Positions 1 through 7,363 of a DNA stretch of 14,939 nt are shown piece after piece. The notes under the pieces were generated by a model. That model did no database searches. It saw only the letters and a program-made list of their open reading frames with translations, and was not told the origin of the DNA. The position numbers and the translations under genes were made by a program. Within the stretch, counting starts at the first letter, position 1; each line of letters opens with the position of its first letter. This stretch comes from a bacterium. Lineage in GTDB: Bacteria; Bacteroidota; Ignavibacteria; Kapaibacteriales; UBA961. The stretch lies in assembly GCA_022844575.1 (NCBI GenBank), contig JALHLL010000002.1:33568-48506 (forward strand), read 5' to 3'.

Positions 1-2
1 GT

Positions 3-122
3 AAAAGGGTACAACGTGCCTTAAAGGATGACAACTATGTTTCTCTTGCTGTACAAAAGATTGTTTCCGGTAGCTATTATCGTTTATTAAGACCTGCTAT
101 TTCACAACAAAAAGCCGACTAA
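3..122 (+). CDS. C-terminal end of an unrecognised gene (5' end outside the window)
   Basis: Reading from base 3, one frame stays open for 39 codons to a TAA at 120-122; the other two plus frames stop within the first 30 bases. The tail is basic and rich in Leu, Tyr and Lys, and ends in QQKAD. I do not recognise a family from so short a piece. A sequence matching a Bacteroidota -7 box follows directly at 127-134, consistent with a gene ending here and a new transcript starting. The fragment is too short for any functional call; being a real gene end is plausible, not proven. Confidence 0.5.
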   Translation, partial: KRVQRALKDDNYVSLAVQKIVSGSYYRLLRPAISQQKAD

Positions 123-126
123 TGGA

Positions 127-134
127 TAGATTTG
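127..134 (+). promoter_or_regulatory. Possible -7 box (TAGATTTG) for the thioredoxin/HMA unit
   Basis: TAGATTTG matches the Bacteroidota -7 consensus TAnnTTTG and lies between the upstream stop codon and the first start codon of the next gene. No good TTTG -33 box is found at the usual 19-21 base spacing (TTTC at 100-103 is three bases too far). It is a candidate only. Confidence 0.3.
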
Positions 135-186
135 TCCTTTATTCGCAATAATTATTTTCAAATGAATCATACTAAGAACCGTCTCT

Positions 187-837
187 ATGAAGGTAGTTTT
201 ACTTTCATGGTTTATTATTATGGATAATGATACAGTCCGTATCGCCTTACAATCAGGTTTGAGTACCAATGAATATGAACATTATTTTGCGGAAAGAACC
301 GAATTAGCAAAAAATGCCGCAAATGTGGAAATTAACCCACATCTCAAAAACCTATCATTGAATAAACAGCGTTCATCTCGTTTACAAAAAACATATATCC
401 CTTCGGCTGATATCGTACACACAATGGAAGCAATCGAATCGGAACAACTATGGGTTATTATTACAGAGGACTGGTGTGGAGATTCAGCACAAATAGTACC
501 AATTGTTTCAACCATTGCCTCTTGTTCCGATAAAGTGGAAATACGATTTTTACTTCGTGATACATTTCCCGATATTATGAACCAATACTTAACAAATGGA
601 GCGCGCAGCATACCCAAAGTAATTGCATTCGATAAAACAAGCAGTGAAGAATTGTGGGAATGGGGCCCGAGACCTGAACAGGCAGCAAAGGATTTTTTGC
701 AAAGAAAATCGGAAGGTATGCCAAAACCTGAAAATCAGACTCTTTTGCATACATGGTATGCCGCCGATAAAGGTAAAAGCACCGAAAAAGAAATAATGGA
801 AAAAGTATTACAAAGAGAAACAATACTCACTATTTAA
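187..837 (+). CDS. Thioredoxin-fold family protein with WCGDS instead of a CxxC active site
   Basis: A 216-residue protein of the bacterial thioredoxin-like group related to Pfam Thioredoxin_9, a mostly uncharacterised cytoplasmic family. The centre reads beta-strand LWVIITEDWCGDSAQ (residues 88-102). It has one cysteine (C97) in WCGDS, where classical thioredoxins have WCGPC, so a standard dithiol exchange is not expected. SIPKV (141-145) supplies the cis-proline expected of the fold. No signal peptide is evident. The first ATG (187) gives an extra hydrophobic MKVVLLSWFII segment; the ATG at 220 (MDNDTVRIALQSGL) looks more like the usual family start, and neither has a clear Shine-Dalgarno. 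The HMA gene begins 30 bases downstream on the same strand, so they probably share a transcript. The fold call is solid; the cellular role is unknown. Confidence 0.8.
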   Translation: MKVVLLSWFIIMDNDTVRIALQSGLSTNEYEHYFAERTELAKNAANVEINPHLKNLSLNKQRSSRLQKTYIPSADIVHTMEAIESEQLWVIITEDWCGDSAQIVPIVSTIASCSDKVEIRFLLRDTFPDIMNQYLTNGARSIPKVIAFDKTSSEELWEWGPRPEQAAKDFLQRKSEGMPKPENQTLLHTWYAADKGKSTEKEIMEKVLQRETILTI

Positions 838-867
838 CTTTTCAGAAAACTATAGAAGGAATTCAAC

Positions 868-1206
868 ATGAAAACAGCAATGTATATATGTATTGCATTA
901 TTATTAAACATAATGGTATTATCAGCTGCCGAGCACAAGGATACATTTAAGGTATATGGTAATTGCGGTATGTGTAAAAAAACGATAGAAAAAGCAGTGA
1001 AGGAAATACAGGGGATTAAGGAAGTTCATTGGAGTAAAAAAACGAAAATGATTGATATCACCTACGATGATGCCATAACAAATCTGGAAACAATTAAAAA
1101 AGCGATCGCTAAGGTAGGTTATGATATGGATGATGTTCGTGCAAACGATGAAAACTACGATCAATTACATAAATGTTGCCAATACGAAAGACCGGCAAAG
1201 AAATAA
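868..1206 (+). CDS. Small exported heavy-metal-associated (HMA) domain protein
   Basis: A 112-residue protein with a signal peptide (residues 1-21, hydrophobic IALLLNIMVLSAA) and one ferredoxin-like HMA domain (about 25-92). The metal site is G-N-C33-G-M-C36, a CxxC in the first loop as in copper chaperones and P-type ATPase metal-binding domains. A second cysteine cluster, HKCC (C103, C104), lies near the C-terminus and could add ligands. An AGAAGGAATT ribosome-binding region lies before the ATG. After export it would act in the periplasm, binding a soft metal such as Cu or Zn; which metal is inference. It follows the thioredoxin-fold gene by 30 bases. Its stop codon (1204-1206) abuts the stop of the convergent amidase gene at 1207, with no intergenic base and no terminator. 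Confidence 0.85.
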   Translation: MKTAMYICIALLLNIMVLSAAEHKDTFKVYGNCGMCKKTIEKAVKEIQGIKEVHWSKKTKMIDITYDDAITNLETIKKAIAKVGYDMDDVRANDENYDQLHKCCQYERPAKK

Positions 1207-2976
1207 TTAAGGGGTACCGTCCGTAAATTCTTTTACGGATTCGGCAAGAGCTAAGGCAAGCTCATTTTGCCCTTCTTCCGAGCGAAGATATTTCTCATCC
1301 TTTTCATTAGTAATAAAAGCCAATTCTGCCAATACATTGGGCATGGAAGCCCCCACCAGAACATAAAAACCGGCTTGCGCTATTCCTCTATCGGCAAGGT
1401 CGGTTTTTTTATGAACGGAATTTTTAAGTATCGCCGCAAATTTATCGCTCATTTTTACAAAAGCCGATTGAGCCATTGTCGCGACGATCAATTGTTCCTC
1501 CGTCATTTTCTTGATTGCCTCGTTATTTTTTTCCAACGCGGTTACGGCATTTTCCCTTTCTGCAACCCTAATTGCATCTTTTGTTTTTCCGGGTCTTAAT
1601 ACATATACTTCAAAACCATTTGCAGGATGTGGCTTGGAGGGTGCAGCATTACAATGAATACTTACAAATAAAATACCTTTATTTTTATTCGCAAATTCCG
1701 TTCTTTGTTTTAATCCTAAAAATAGATCTTTATCGCGTGTAAGTACCACCTTCGTATCGGGCATACGTTCCTCAATATACTTTTTTGCCTTTTTTGCCAC
1801 TGCGAGAGTAATATCTTTTTCATATGTACCACTTATACCTATTGCCCCAACATCTTCTCCGCCATGACCGGGGTCAAGAATAATAATCTTTTGTTTACCT
1901 TTCTCCTTATTTTTTTCGGGATTTTTTTTCTCAGTCATTTTCATTATCATTCTTACGGAATTTGCTCCCTCACGTTGTGATGAAACATTCTCTATCGTGT
2001 TCTCGGTTTTTATACTTATCACAACAATATCTCGAATTATGTCTGTATGAACTCCCTCAATACCTTTAGGATATTGTATGGAATTATTCTTCATATTGAG
2101 CAAGGCATTCGGTATTCGTACCTTCACCATGTTTCCCTGCACTATTTCCGGCTTTTGAAAAGTGAGAATAGGACGATCGGCGTGCACGGTACATATATAT
2201 CCCGAATCAGTAACGGTAAAAAGAACCGACTTAACACTTGGGGGCATTTTTTTTGGTTGAATTGATTCGGCAAACTGCCCGGCATCGGCATATAATAATT
2301 GCTCTCGTGATGGCTTCTCCAAATCGGTTGGTAATCGGTATATACCCGGTTTTACCGTATTATCAGTTTTCAGGTTTACCGCATCATCGCTTTGCGTAGA
2401 TACCGATTGTTTTTTTTCCGTATTAAGGGTAATAATTTCCTTCTTATTACCTTTTTCCTGTATGCTCAATGTACTTTTATCAGAAAGTATGGGTTTATTT
2501 ATTTTACTTTCTGCATTGTTTTTTTCGAGGTAGGTTCGCAGATGAATGCCGTTTTTCAGATCAACGGTAAATATCTTTACAGTTTCTAAAGCAGTAAAAA
2601 CATAGGGTAAAGGAGCAAACATTTCCTTTTGCCGAGTGAGCGTTGGCAAGGGCATCTGTGCGGTAATTTCTGCGCCTGTAGGTAGATTTCTTATTATATA
2701 AAACGAGGTTGGCGCAAATCGTAAGCGATTATTATTAAAGCGTATTTCCTTTTTATTCGCATCATACACCGAGCCTGCAAAAATCTTTGTTGCCAAATCG
2801 GAAAGTAATATATAGTTATGTTTTCCGATGGAATGCAATGGAAGTTCCACAGTGTTACCTGTTGGCATAATAACACTAACATGCGAAACGGAACCCGCCG
2901 AAACAGATGAGATTATATAAAACAATGATACCGTTATAACGGTACAGAACCGAATAAATGTAATCAATTCAACCAC
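1207..2976 (-). CDS. N-acetylmuramoyl-L-alanine amidase (Amidase_3) with Cu-amine-oxidase-N-like and AMIN-like domains
   Basis: A 589-residue exported zinc amidase that would cleave the bond between N-acetylmuramic acid and L-Ala of peptidoglycan, for cell separation or wall turnover. Order: signal peptide (about 1-27); a copper-amine-oxidase N-terminal-like domain (about 30-135, with LPLHSIG and a LLSDLATKIF segment); a low-complexity Lys/Ser/Thr linker (150-245); an AMIN-like beta domain (about 247-345) that in related proteins targets the envelope; and Amidase_3 (361-585). Zinc ligands are visible as H371 (DPGHGG), E386 (TYEKD) and H441 (SIHCNA); the catalytic Glu is E551 (LAELAFITN). The start is a GTG at 2974-2976 without a clear Shine-Dalgarno; no in-frame ATG precedes the signal peptide. 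It lies 71 bases downstream of mntH with no terminator or good promoter between, so co-transcription is likely. The amidase call is firm; the N-terminal domain names are from pattern. Confidence 0.9.
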   Translation of the reverse strand: MVELITFIRFCTVITVSLFYIISSVSAGSVSHVSVIMPTGNTVELPLHSIGKHNYILLSDLATKIFAGSVYDANKKEIRFNNNRLRFAPTSFYIIRNLPTGAEITAQMPLPTLTRQKEMFAPLPYVFTALETVKIFTVDLKNGIHLRTYLEKNNAESKINKPILSDKSTLSIQEKGNKKEIITLNTEKKQSVSTQSDDAVNLKTDNTVKPGIYRLPTDLEKPSREQLLYADAGQFAESIQPKKMPPSVKSVLFTVTDSGYICTVHADRPILTFQKPEIVQGNMVKVRIPNALLNMKNNSIQYPKGIEGVHTDIIRDIVVISIKTENTIENVSSQREGANSVRMIMKMTEKKNPEKNKEKGKQKIIILDPGHGGEDVGAIGISGTYEKDITLAVAKKAKKYIEERMPDTKVVLTRDKDLFLGLKQRTEFANKNKGILFVSIHCNAAPSKPHPANGFEVYVLRPGKTKDAIRVAERENAVTALEKNNEAIKKMTEEQLIVATMAQSAFVKMSDKFAAILKNSVHKKTDLADRGIAQAGFYVLVGASMPNVLAELAFITNEKDEKYLRSEEGQNELALALAESVKEFTDGTP

Positions 2977-3047
2977 GTATTCTATAAATACTATAACCCT
3001 TGCCTCTATAAATATACGCTATATTTTGCAGAACCGGCCTCAAATGC

Positions 3048-4943
3048 CTATCGAACTATAAGTACCGGAATAGATAATTCATGCCTTACGGGTGAGATTG
3101 TAGCACCGAAAATAATATCCTTAATACCCCTATGACCATGCCCGCCCATAATCAACAAATCACAATTATTTTCCTTTACCAAGCGTACTATTTCCTTCGG
3201 TACACTTCCATATCCTATGGAGGCATGTACATGCTTAACCATGCTTTGCAATTCATTCTTAACGGCATCCAAATACTCTTCATCCGACCTTGTTTCGGCA
3301 TCATAGGTGGAACGCCCATACATAGAACCCACAGCACCCTCCACCACATGAAGCAGAACCAAAGAAGCATTATTTTTTTGTGCAAGCGAAACGGCATTAT
3401 GCAATACGGCAACATCAGTAGAATCATGCGCAATGGCAGCTGCAATCATACGATAGTTCATTTGTGATTCCTCACGCATATTTACCCGTATCTTCTCTAT
3501 TACCGATTGCCATGTATGTGTGCTTGAAGCTCGTCTTACTTTTAGCATGGGTTGAAAAGTTACATAGAGTAATAAAATCCCTATTGTGCACGCAAATGGA
3601 ACCGTTAATAAAATTACTATTGTCGGGTTTTCCGCACTACCAATCCAGCTGCCTACTGTTTCGATAACAAGATTAATATTAAGCCCGACGATTATAATGG
3701 CAGAAATCCATGCAAGAACTTTTACCCATATTTTATTGGCAAAACTTCCCATATTCTTTTTATCGGATGTAAAATGAATAAGCGGAATAATAGCAAAGGG
3801 TAATTGTAAACTAAGTACCACTTGGCTTATAATGAGCAAATCCATTGTACCGCGTTCACCCGATTGCACTAAGATAAATACCGCCGGAACTATAGCAATA
3901 ATACGCGTAATAAATCGGCGTAAAAAGGGACGCATTTTAAAGTTTAGGAAACCCTCCATCACAATTTGCCCCGCCAATGTACCTGTTAGGGTTGATGATT
4001 GACCCGCAGCAAGTAATGCCAAAGCAAATGCTGTTCCTGCAACGGTTGTACCCATTAGGGGCGATAACAATGAATGCGCTTCCTGAATTTCGTTTACTTG
4101 TTTACCATGCTGAAAAAATACCGCAGCAGCAAGAATCAGTATAGCGGCATTCACAAAAAACGCACCGTTTAACGCAATTACCGAATCAATTAAATTGTAT
4201 TTACATGCTTTTCTTTTCCCTTCTTCCGTTTCCTCAAAGGCACGAGTTTGCACTAAAGCGGAGTGTAAATACAAATTATGTGGCATTACCGTTGCACCGA
4301 TTATTCCTATGGCAACCAATAAAGCTCCATCGGGCAAATAAGGTTTAAAACCGCCTATAATTCCGGGAATAGAAGGACTCGCAAGAAATAACTCGATAAC
4401 AAAACATAACCCTATCGTAAAAACCAAAGTAATAATAAATGCCTCGAATTTTCGCATTCCCAAATTTTGTATTGCCAATAATAAAATGGTATCGAATGCC
4501 GTAATAAGCACCCCCCATATAAGCGGCAAACCGAATAGTAAATTTAATCCGATGGCAGTACCCAATAATTCAGCCAAATCACAAGCGGCAATTGCTATTT
4601 CACATAATATCCATAAAGCAATTGCAATAGGTCGCGGATAATTATCGCGGCATGCTTGTGCCAAATCACGCCCTGTAATAATTCCCAAACGTGCTGATAA
4701 TGTTTGTAATAATACAGCCATTAAATTGGACATTAACAGCACCCACAATAATGAATACCCGAATTGTGCCCCACCCTGTATATCGGTTGCCCAGTTACCC
4801 GGATCCATATAGCCGACGCTTACCAAATAAGCGGGTCCTAAAAATGCAAAAAGGCGTTTCAAAGCATTCGGCGATTGACTCACCTGCACCGAACGATGTA
4901 CTTCCGAAAGCGAGACACCGGCTGACGTATTACTTTTTTTCAT
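3048..4943 (-). CDS. mntH: Nramp-family divalent metal (Mn/Fe) transporter fused to a universal stress protein domain
   Basis: An inner-membrane proton-coupled Mn(II)/Fe(II) importer of 631 residues, far longer than the roughly 400-450 of plain MntH. The Nramp core (about 30-465, many hydrophobic helices) carries the metal-binding DPGN motif at residues 47-50 and the second signature MPHNLYLHS from 220. A cytosolic Usp domain (about 496-631) follows, ending in the nucleotide-binding-type loop GGHGHRG...FGAT and a SIPVLIV strand; the usual G-S/T of the loop is G-A-T here. I chose the ATG at 4943 because CAGGAG lies just upstream; a TTG 18 bases earlier extends the frame but lacks such a site. 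The gene starts 33 bases after the mntR stop, indicating an operon, so it is likely repressed by that regulator when metal is abundant. Such fusions are known; the role of the Usp part is not settled. Confidence 0.92.
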   Translation of the reverse strand: MKKSNTSAGVSLSEVHRSVQVSQSPNALKRLFAFLGPAYLVSVGYMDPGNWATDIQGGAQFGYSLLWVLLMSNLMAVLLQTLSARLGIITGRDLAQACRDNYPRPIAIALWILCEIAIAACDLAELLGTAIGLNLLFGLPLIWGVLITAFDTILLLAIQNLGMRKFEAFIITLVFTIGLCFVIELFLASPSIPGIIGGFKPYLPDGALLVAIGIIGATVMPHNLYLHSALVQTRAFEETEEGKRKACKYNLIDSVIALNGAFFVNAAILILAAAVFFQHGKQVNEIQEAHSLLSPLMGTTVAGTAFALALLAAGQSSTLTGTLAGQIVMEGFLNFKMRPFLRRFITRIIAIVPAVFILVQSGERGTMDLLIISQVVLSLQLPFAIIPLIHFTSDKKNMGSFANKIWVKVLAWISAIIIVGLNINLVIETVGSWIGSAENPTIVILLTVPFACTIGILLLYVTFQPMLKVRRASSTHTWQSVIEKIRVNMREESQMNYRMIAAAIAHDSTDVAVLHNAVSLAQKNNASLVLLHVVEGAVGSMYGRSTYDAETRSDEEYLDAVKNELQSMVKHVHASIGYGSVPKEIVRLVKENNCDLLIMGGHGHRGIKDIIFGATISPVRHELSIPVLIVR

Positions 4944-4976
4944 ATGCTCCTGAATACCCAATACAATTTCATCTCA

Positions 4977-5639
4977 TTACGCGCTCTCGGAACGGTACAC
5001 ATACAGTTTGCTTGCCGTTTCATGACCGATAATTTTCATATCGCCATCAACCCGTAGAGTTAACGGTCCCTTAAAGGGTTCTTTGGCAATCAATTTGAAT
5101 CTAACGTTCGGAAAAAGACCCAAACCGCCGACATATCGCAAAAAGTCGGGTGACTCTTCCTCAACTCTTTGCATTATGTATTCATTATCTTCATCGGCAT
5201 CAGCGAGCGAATCCTTACTTATGGTCGGAATCGTACCATCACGGGAAGGAATCGGCGCACCATGCGGATCATATTGTGGATTACCGAGAAAATCATTGAT
5301 CCTATCTTCAAATTCTTCCGAAATATGATGCTCCAAATGCTCCGCTTCCTCATGTACTTTATCCCATGTATAGCCCAACGCTTGTTGCAAATACAACTCC
5401 AAAAGACGATGATGCCGAACAATTTCGAGAGCTATTTTAGTTCCGGCTTCCGTAAGCGTAACTCCTTTATACGATGTATGTTCCGCAAGATTCATTTCGG
5501 CAAGTTTTTTCACCATATTCGTAGCCGATGCCGCCGACACATTCATTTTTTTTGCCAAATCATTTGTTGTAACGGAGGTATTATGTTCTTGTAGTTTATA
5601 TATTGCTTTGATATAATCTTCTATAGATTGAGATAACAT
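4977..5639 (-). CDS. mntR: DtxR/MntR-family metal-dependent transcriptional repressor
   Basis: A 220-residue regulator: winged helix (about 5-62, with TTNDLAKKMNVSAASATNMV as the helix-turn-helix), dimerisation and metal-binding helices (65-120), and a C-terminal FeoA/SH3-like domain (about 150-218). Metal ligands are readable: D8, H77 and E81 region, H96, E100, E103 and H104 (HEEAEHLEHH). Asp at position 8 and Glu where DtxR has Cys102 resemble manganese-type MntR, not iron-type DtxR, although the three-domain length resembles DtxR. With bound metal it should repress its own operon, mntR-mntH, which begins here. An 18-bp palindrome lies 10 to 27 bases upstream of the start codon. The symbol rests on the ligand residues and the adjacent Nramp gene; Fe regulation cannot be excluded. 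Confidence 0.88.
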   Translation of the reverse strand: MLSQSIEDYIKAIYKLQEHNTSVTTNDLAKKMNVSAASATNMVKKLAEMNLAEHTSYKGVTLTEAGTKIALEIVRHHRLLELYLQQALGYTWDKVHEEAEHLEHHISEEFEDRINDFLGNPQYDPHGAPIPSRDGTIPTISKDSLADADEDNEYIMQRVEEESPDFLRYVGGLGLFPNVRFKLIAKEPFKGPLTLRVDGDMKIIGHETASKLYVYRSESA

Positions 5640-5648
5640 AAAAATAAA

Positions 5649-5666
5649 TTTTAGTTTAAGCTAAAA
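5649..5666 (-). promoter_or_regulatory. Candidate MntR/DtxR operator palindrome
   Basis: TTTTAGTTTAAGCTAAAA is an imperfect palindrome: compared with its own reverse complement, 16 of 18 positions match, with TTAA at the centre. It resembles the TTAG...CTAA half-site style of DtxR/IdeR-type boxes. It starts 2 bases downstream of the predicted -7 box of mntR, where the transcription start should fall, and 10 bases upstream of the mntR ATG. A bound repressor there would block initiation, implying autoregulation of mntR-mntH. Binding itself is inference. Confidence 0.6.
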
Positions 5667-5667
5667 A

Positions 5668-5699
5668 CAAACTTAGCAAAGTAATGTATCGTTTCCAAA
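5668..5699 (-). promoter_or_regulatory. Bacteroidota-type promoter of mntR-mntH
   Basis: On the minus strand, TTTG (5699-5696), 20 bases, then TAAGTTTG (5675-5668): a match to the Bacteroidota -33/-7 consensus TTTG-N19-21-TAnnTTTG at every specified base. The expected start of transcription falls inside the palindrome immediately downstream. Confidence 0.6.
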
Positions 5700-5730
5700 T
5701 TTGCAGACTATAGTGTTATTAAAATATTTG
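5700..5730 (+). promoter_or_regulatory. Candidate promoter of the FmdB-like gene
   Basis: TTTG (5700-5703), 19 bases, then AATATTTG (5723-5730), one mismatch from the TAnnTTTG -7 consensus. Its -33 box directly abuts the oppositely oriented -33 box of mntR, forming CAAATTTG at 5696-5703. The FmdB-like ATG lies about 48 bases downstream. Confidence 0.42.
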
Positions 5731-5778
5731 GTAACTCGTTTCGTGTAGCGCCACCGCTAAGTATAAAAAGGAGTTATT

Positions 5779-6060
5779 ATGCCTACATACGATTATCAGT
5801 GTAAAACATGCGGAGACATATTCGAGTACTTTCAGCCGATGTCGGCAGCAAGTCTGGAAAAATGCCCTGCCGATTTGTGTAAACAAGAACAAAAGGGCGA
5901 AGGTGACGTCATCAGAAAAATTGGAGGAGGGGCAGGATTGATTTTTAACGGTTCGGGTTTTTACCTAACGGATTATGCACGTAAACCGGAAGGCGGCAGT
6001 GCTACAAAAAAAGAAACTAAAACAACACCTGCACCGACTACCTCGGTGGAGAAGATATAG
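5779..6060 (+). CDS. FmdB-family zinc ribbon protein
   Basis: A 93-residue protein of the FmdB/CxxC_CxxC_SSSS regulatory-protein family, small cytosolic proteins whose biochemical role is unclear despite the 'regulatory' name. It opens with MPTYDYQCKTCG, giving the first zinc knuckle (C8, C11). The second pair is C29 and C34, spaced CPADLC instead of the usual CPxCG, followed by a KQEQKGEGDV insert. The conserved glycine-rich tail GGAGLIFNGSGFYLTDY (about 51-67) is intact. The C-terminus is Lys/Thr/Pro-rich and disordered. A strong AAGGAG lies before the ATG. It is transcribed divergently from mntR and ends before a shared bidirectional terminator. Family assignment is confident; function is not known. 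Confidence 0.9.
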   Translation: MPTYDYQCKTCGDIFEYFQPMSAASLEKCPADLCKQEQKGEGDVIRKIGGGAGLIFNGSGFYLTDYARKPEGGSATKKETKTTPAPTTSVEKI

Positions 6061-6121
6061 AGAGTAATCGGAAAGCGTATCATACATTTTCCGCCGTACA
6101 ACAATTTGAACGATTGACTAT

Positions 6122-6158
6122 AAAAAGAGAAGCCCTCTTCGTGAGGGCTTCTCTTTTT
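6122..6158. terminator. Bidirectional intrinsic terminator between FmdB-like and TPR genes
   Basis: A perfect 16-bp inverted repeat: arms 6122-6137 and 6143-6158 around loop TTCGT, with an AAAAAGAGAAGCCCTC left arm. The A-run on the left and T-run on the right make it work in both directions. The TPR gene's stop codon (6157-6159) lies on the edge of the right arm. Confidence 0.9.
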
Positions 6159-7182
6159 ATTTTTCCATTAGGAGAACAATACCGTTCTTTTTAAGAATCT
6201 CATTAAACTGTTCCGTTTTACCCTCATGTTTCATTGCGCCGTAAATTTGATTTATCAGCTTCTCGGCATCTGCCCTGTACGGAGATTTATTGCTGATATA
6301 AATATTATAAGCCTTACAAATATTTTCTAATCCTTTTTCATAATTATTCATATAGAATGTATAGACTGAACCAAGTCCATAATATACCTCAGGATTCTTA
6401 TCGTCTAATGTGGATAATTGTTCATACGCTTTAATTGCATTATCATATTCCTTTTTATATTGATAAGCAATAGCCAGATTTTGCAATGGCATCATACCTT
6501 TCGGATCTATTTGTATGGATTTTTTATAACATTCAATTGCTTTGTCATAATTATCTAATTTTCTATAAGCCAAACCTAAATTATCCCAAGCAAAGGTAAA
6601 CATTGAGTCAACCTTTAATGCCTTCGTATAATATTCAATTGCTTTATCATACTTCTTTGCTTCGGAAGCATACCCACCTTTTTCATACCATCTCAATGCA
6701 AGCATATTGTTTGACATAGAATAATCGCCCATTTTATTATTAGAGGCGGCTTTCCTGTGCATAATCTTACAACTATCCATCAAATAACGTTCAAGTTCAT
6801 AGTAATACAATTTATAATCCATTGACTCTTTATCAGTGTTAATAACAATATTATGTTCTGTTTTTTCATCACTATTATTTTTAGGTTTTTCTTCTGATTT
6901 GTCATTATCCATTTTCATTTTAAAAGAACTTAGTTTCGCCATCAACTGATAAGACATCATTTCTTTATCAATGCATCCATTAATTTCCTCTGCCATTTGT
7001 TCTGAAGTCTTGGTTCCGGCATCAATCGAGTCAATACAACTACAGGCATTTCCAGCACTCACTTTTATCATTTGCTTTTGCAACGATTCCGTAATCGACT
7101 TTTTTAAGTCATCGGTAACTTCTTGTCCATGAGCTAATGAAGCTATGACACTGAACACAGTAATCAAAAGTAGATGTTTCAT
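6157..7182 (-). CDS. Exported tetratricopeptide repeat (TPR) protein
   Basis: A 341-residue protein with a signal peptide ending near AHGQ (residues 1-20). The N-terminal part (about 25-95) has CSCIDSI and a later Cys in NGCIDKEM, a cysteine-bearing helical segment seen in other uncharacterised exported FCB-group proteins, followed by a Lys/Asp/Glu-rich linker (90-118). About four TPRs follow: 162-195 (KKYDKAIEYYTKAL), 196-229 (DNYDKAIECYKKSI), 230-263 (KEYDNAIKAYEQL) and a degenerate one at 264-297 (NNYEKGLENICKA). TPRs are protein-binding scaffolds; the partner cannot be told here. Its stop codon overlaps the terminator it shares with the FmdB-like gene. A possible -7 box lies about 71 bases upstream. 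Confidence 0.85.
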   Translation of the reverse strand: MKHLLLITVFSVIASLAHGQEVTDDLKKSITESLQKQMIKVSAGNACSCIDSIDAGTKTSEQMAEEINGCIDKEMMSYQLMAKLSSFKMKMDNDKSEEKPKNNSDEKTEHNIVINTDKESMDYKLYYYELERYLMDSCKIMHRKAASNNKMGDYSMSNNMLALRWYEKGGYASEAKKYDKAIEYYTKALKVDSMFTFAWDNLGLAYRKLDNYDKAIECYKKSIQIDPKGMMPLQNLAIAYQYKKEYDNAIKAYEQLSTLDDKNPEVYYGLGSVYTFYMNNYEKGLENICKAYNIYISNKSPYRADAEKLINQIYGAMKHEGKTEQFNEILKKNGIVLLMEK

Positions 7183-7252
7183 AATACTATTACAACTATG
7201 GATAAATTGGGGCTTTGCGGTTTTACGATGCGATAGCCCTTATTCTTAAGAG

Positions 7253-7260
7253 CAAAAATA
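7253..7260 (-). promoter_or_regulatory. Possible -7 box (TATTTTTG) for the TPR gene
   Basis: On the minus strand TATTTTTG fits TAnnTTTG; a GTTG lies 21 bases upstream, matching three of four -33 bases. The predicted start leaves a leader of roughly 60 bases before the TPR ATG. Weak on its own. Confidence 0.3.
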
Positions 7261-7306
7261 ATGTATAAAGTTACTTACAACCAACAGTCATAGTAAGGCT
7301 GCTCAT

Positions 7307-7342
7307 AAAAAAAAGCCGCTCTTCCTCAATGAAAAGCGGCTT
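7307..7342 (-). terminator. Intrinsic terminator of ychF
   Basis: On the minus strand AAGCCGCT (7342-7335) and AGCGGCTT (7320-7313) form an 8-bp stem with a 14-base loop, followed by a run of Ts (8 As at 7307-7314 on the plus strand). It lies about 20 bases after the ychF stop codon. Confidence 0.85.
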
Positions 7343-7363
7343 ATACAAAACATTCAATAATAT

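Noticed and set aside
4944..4961. A TTG start 18 bases before the chosen mntH ATG
   Set aside because: The intervening bases contain CAGGAG at the right distance to serve as ribosome-binding site for the ATG at 4943.
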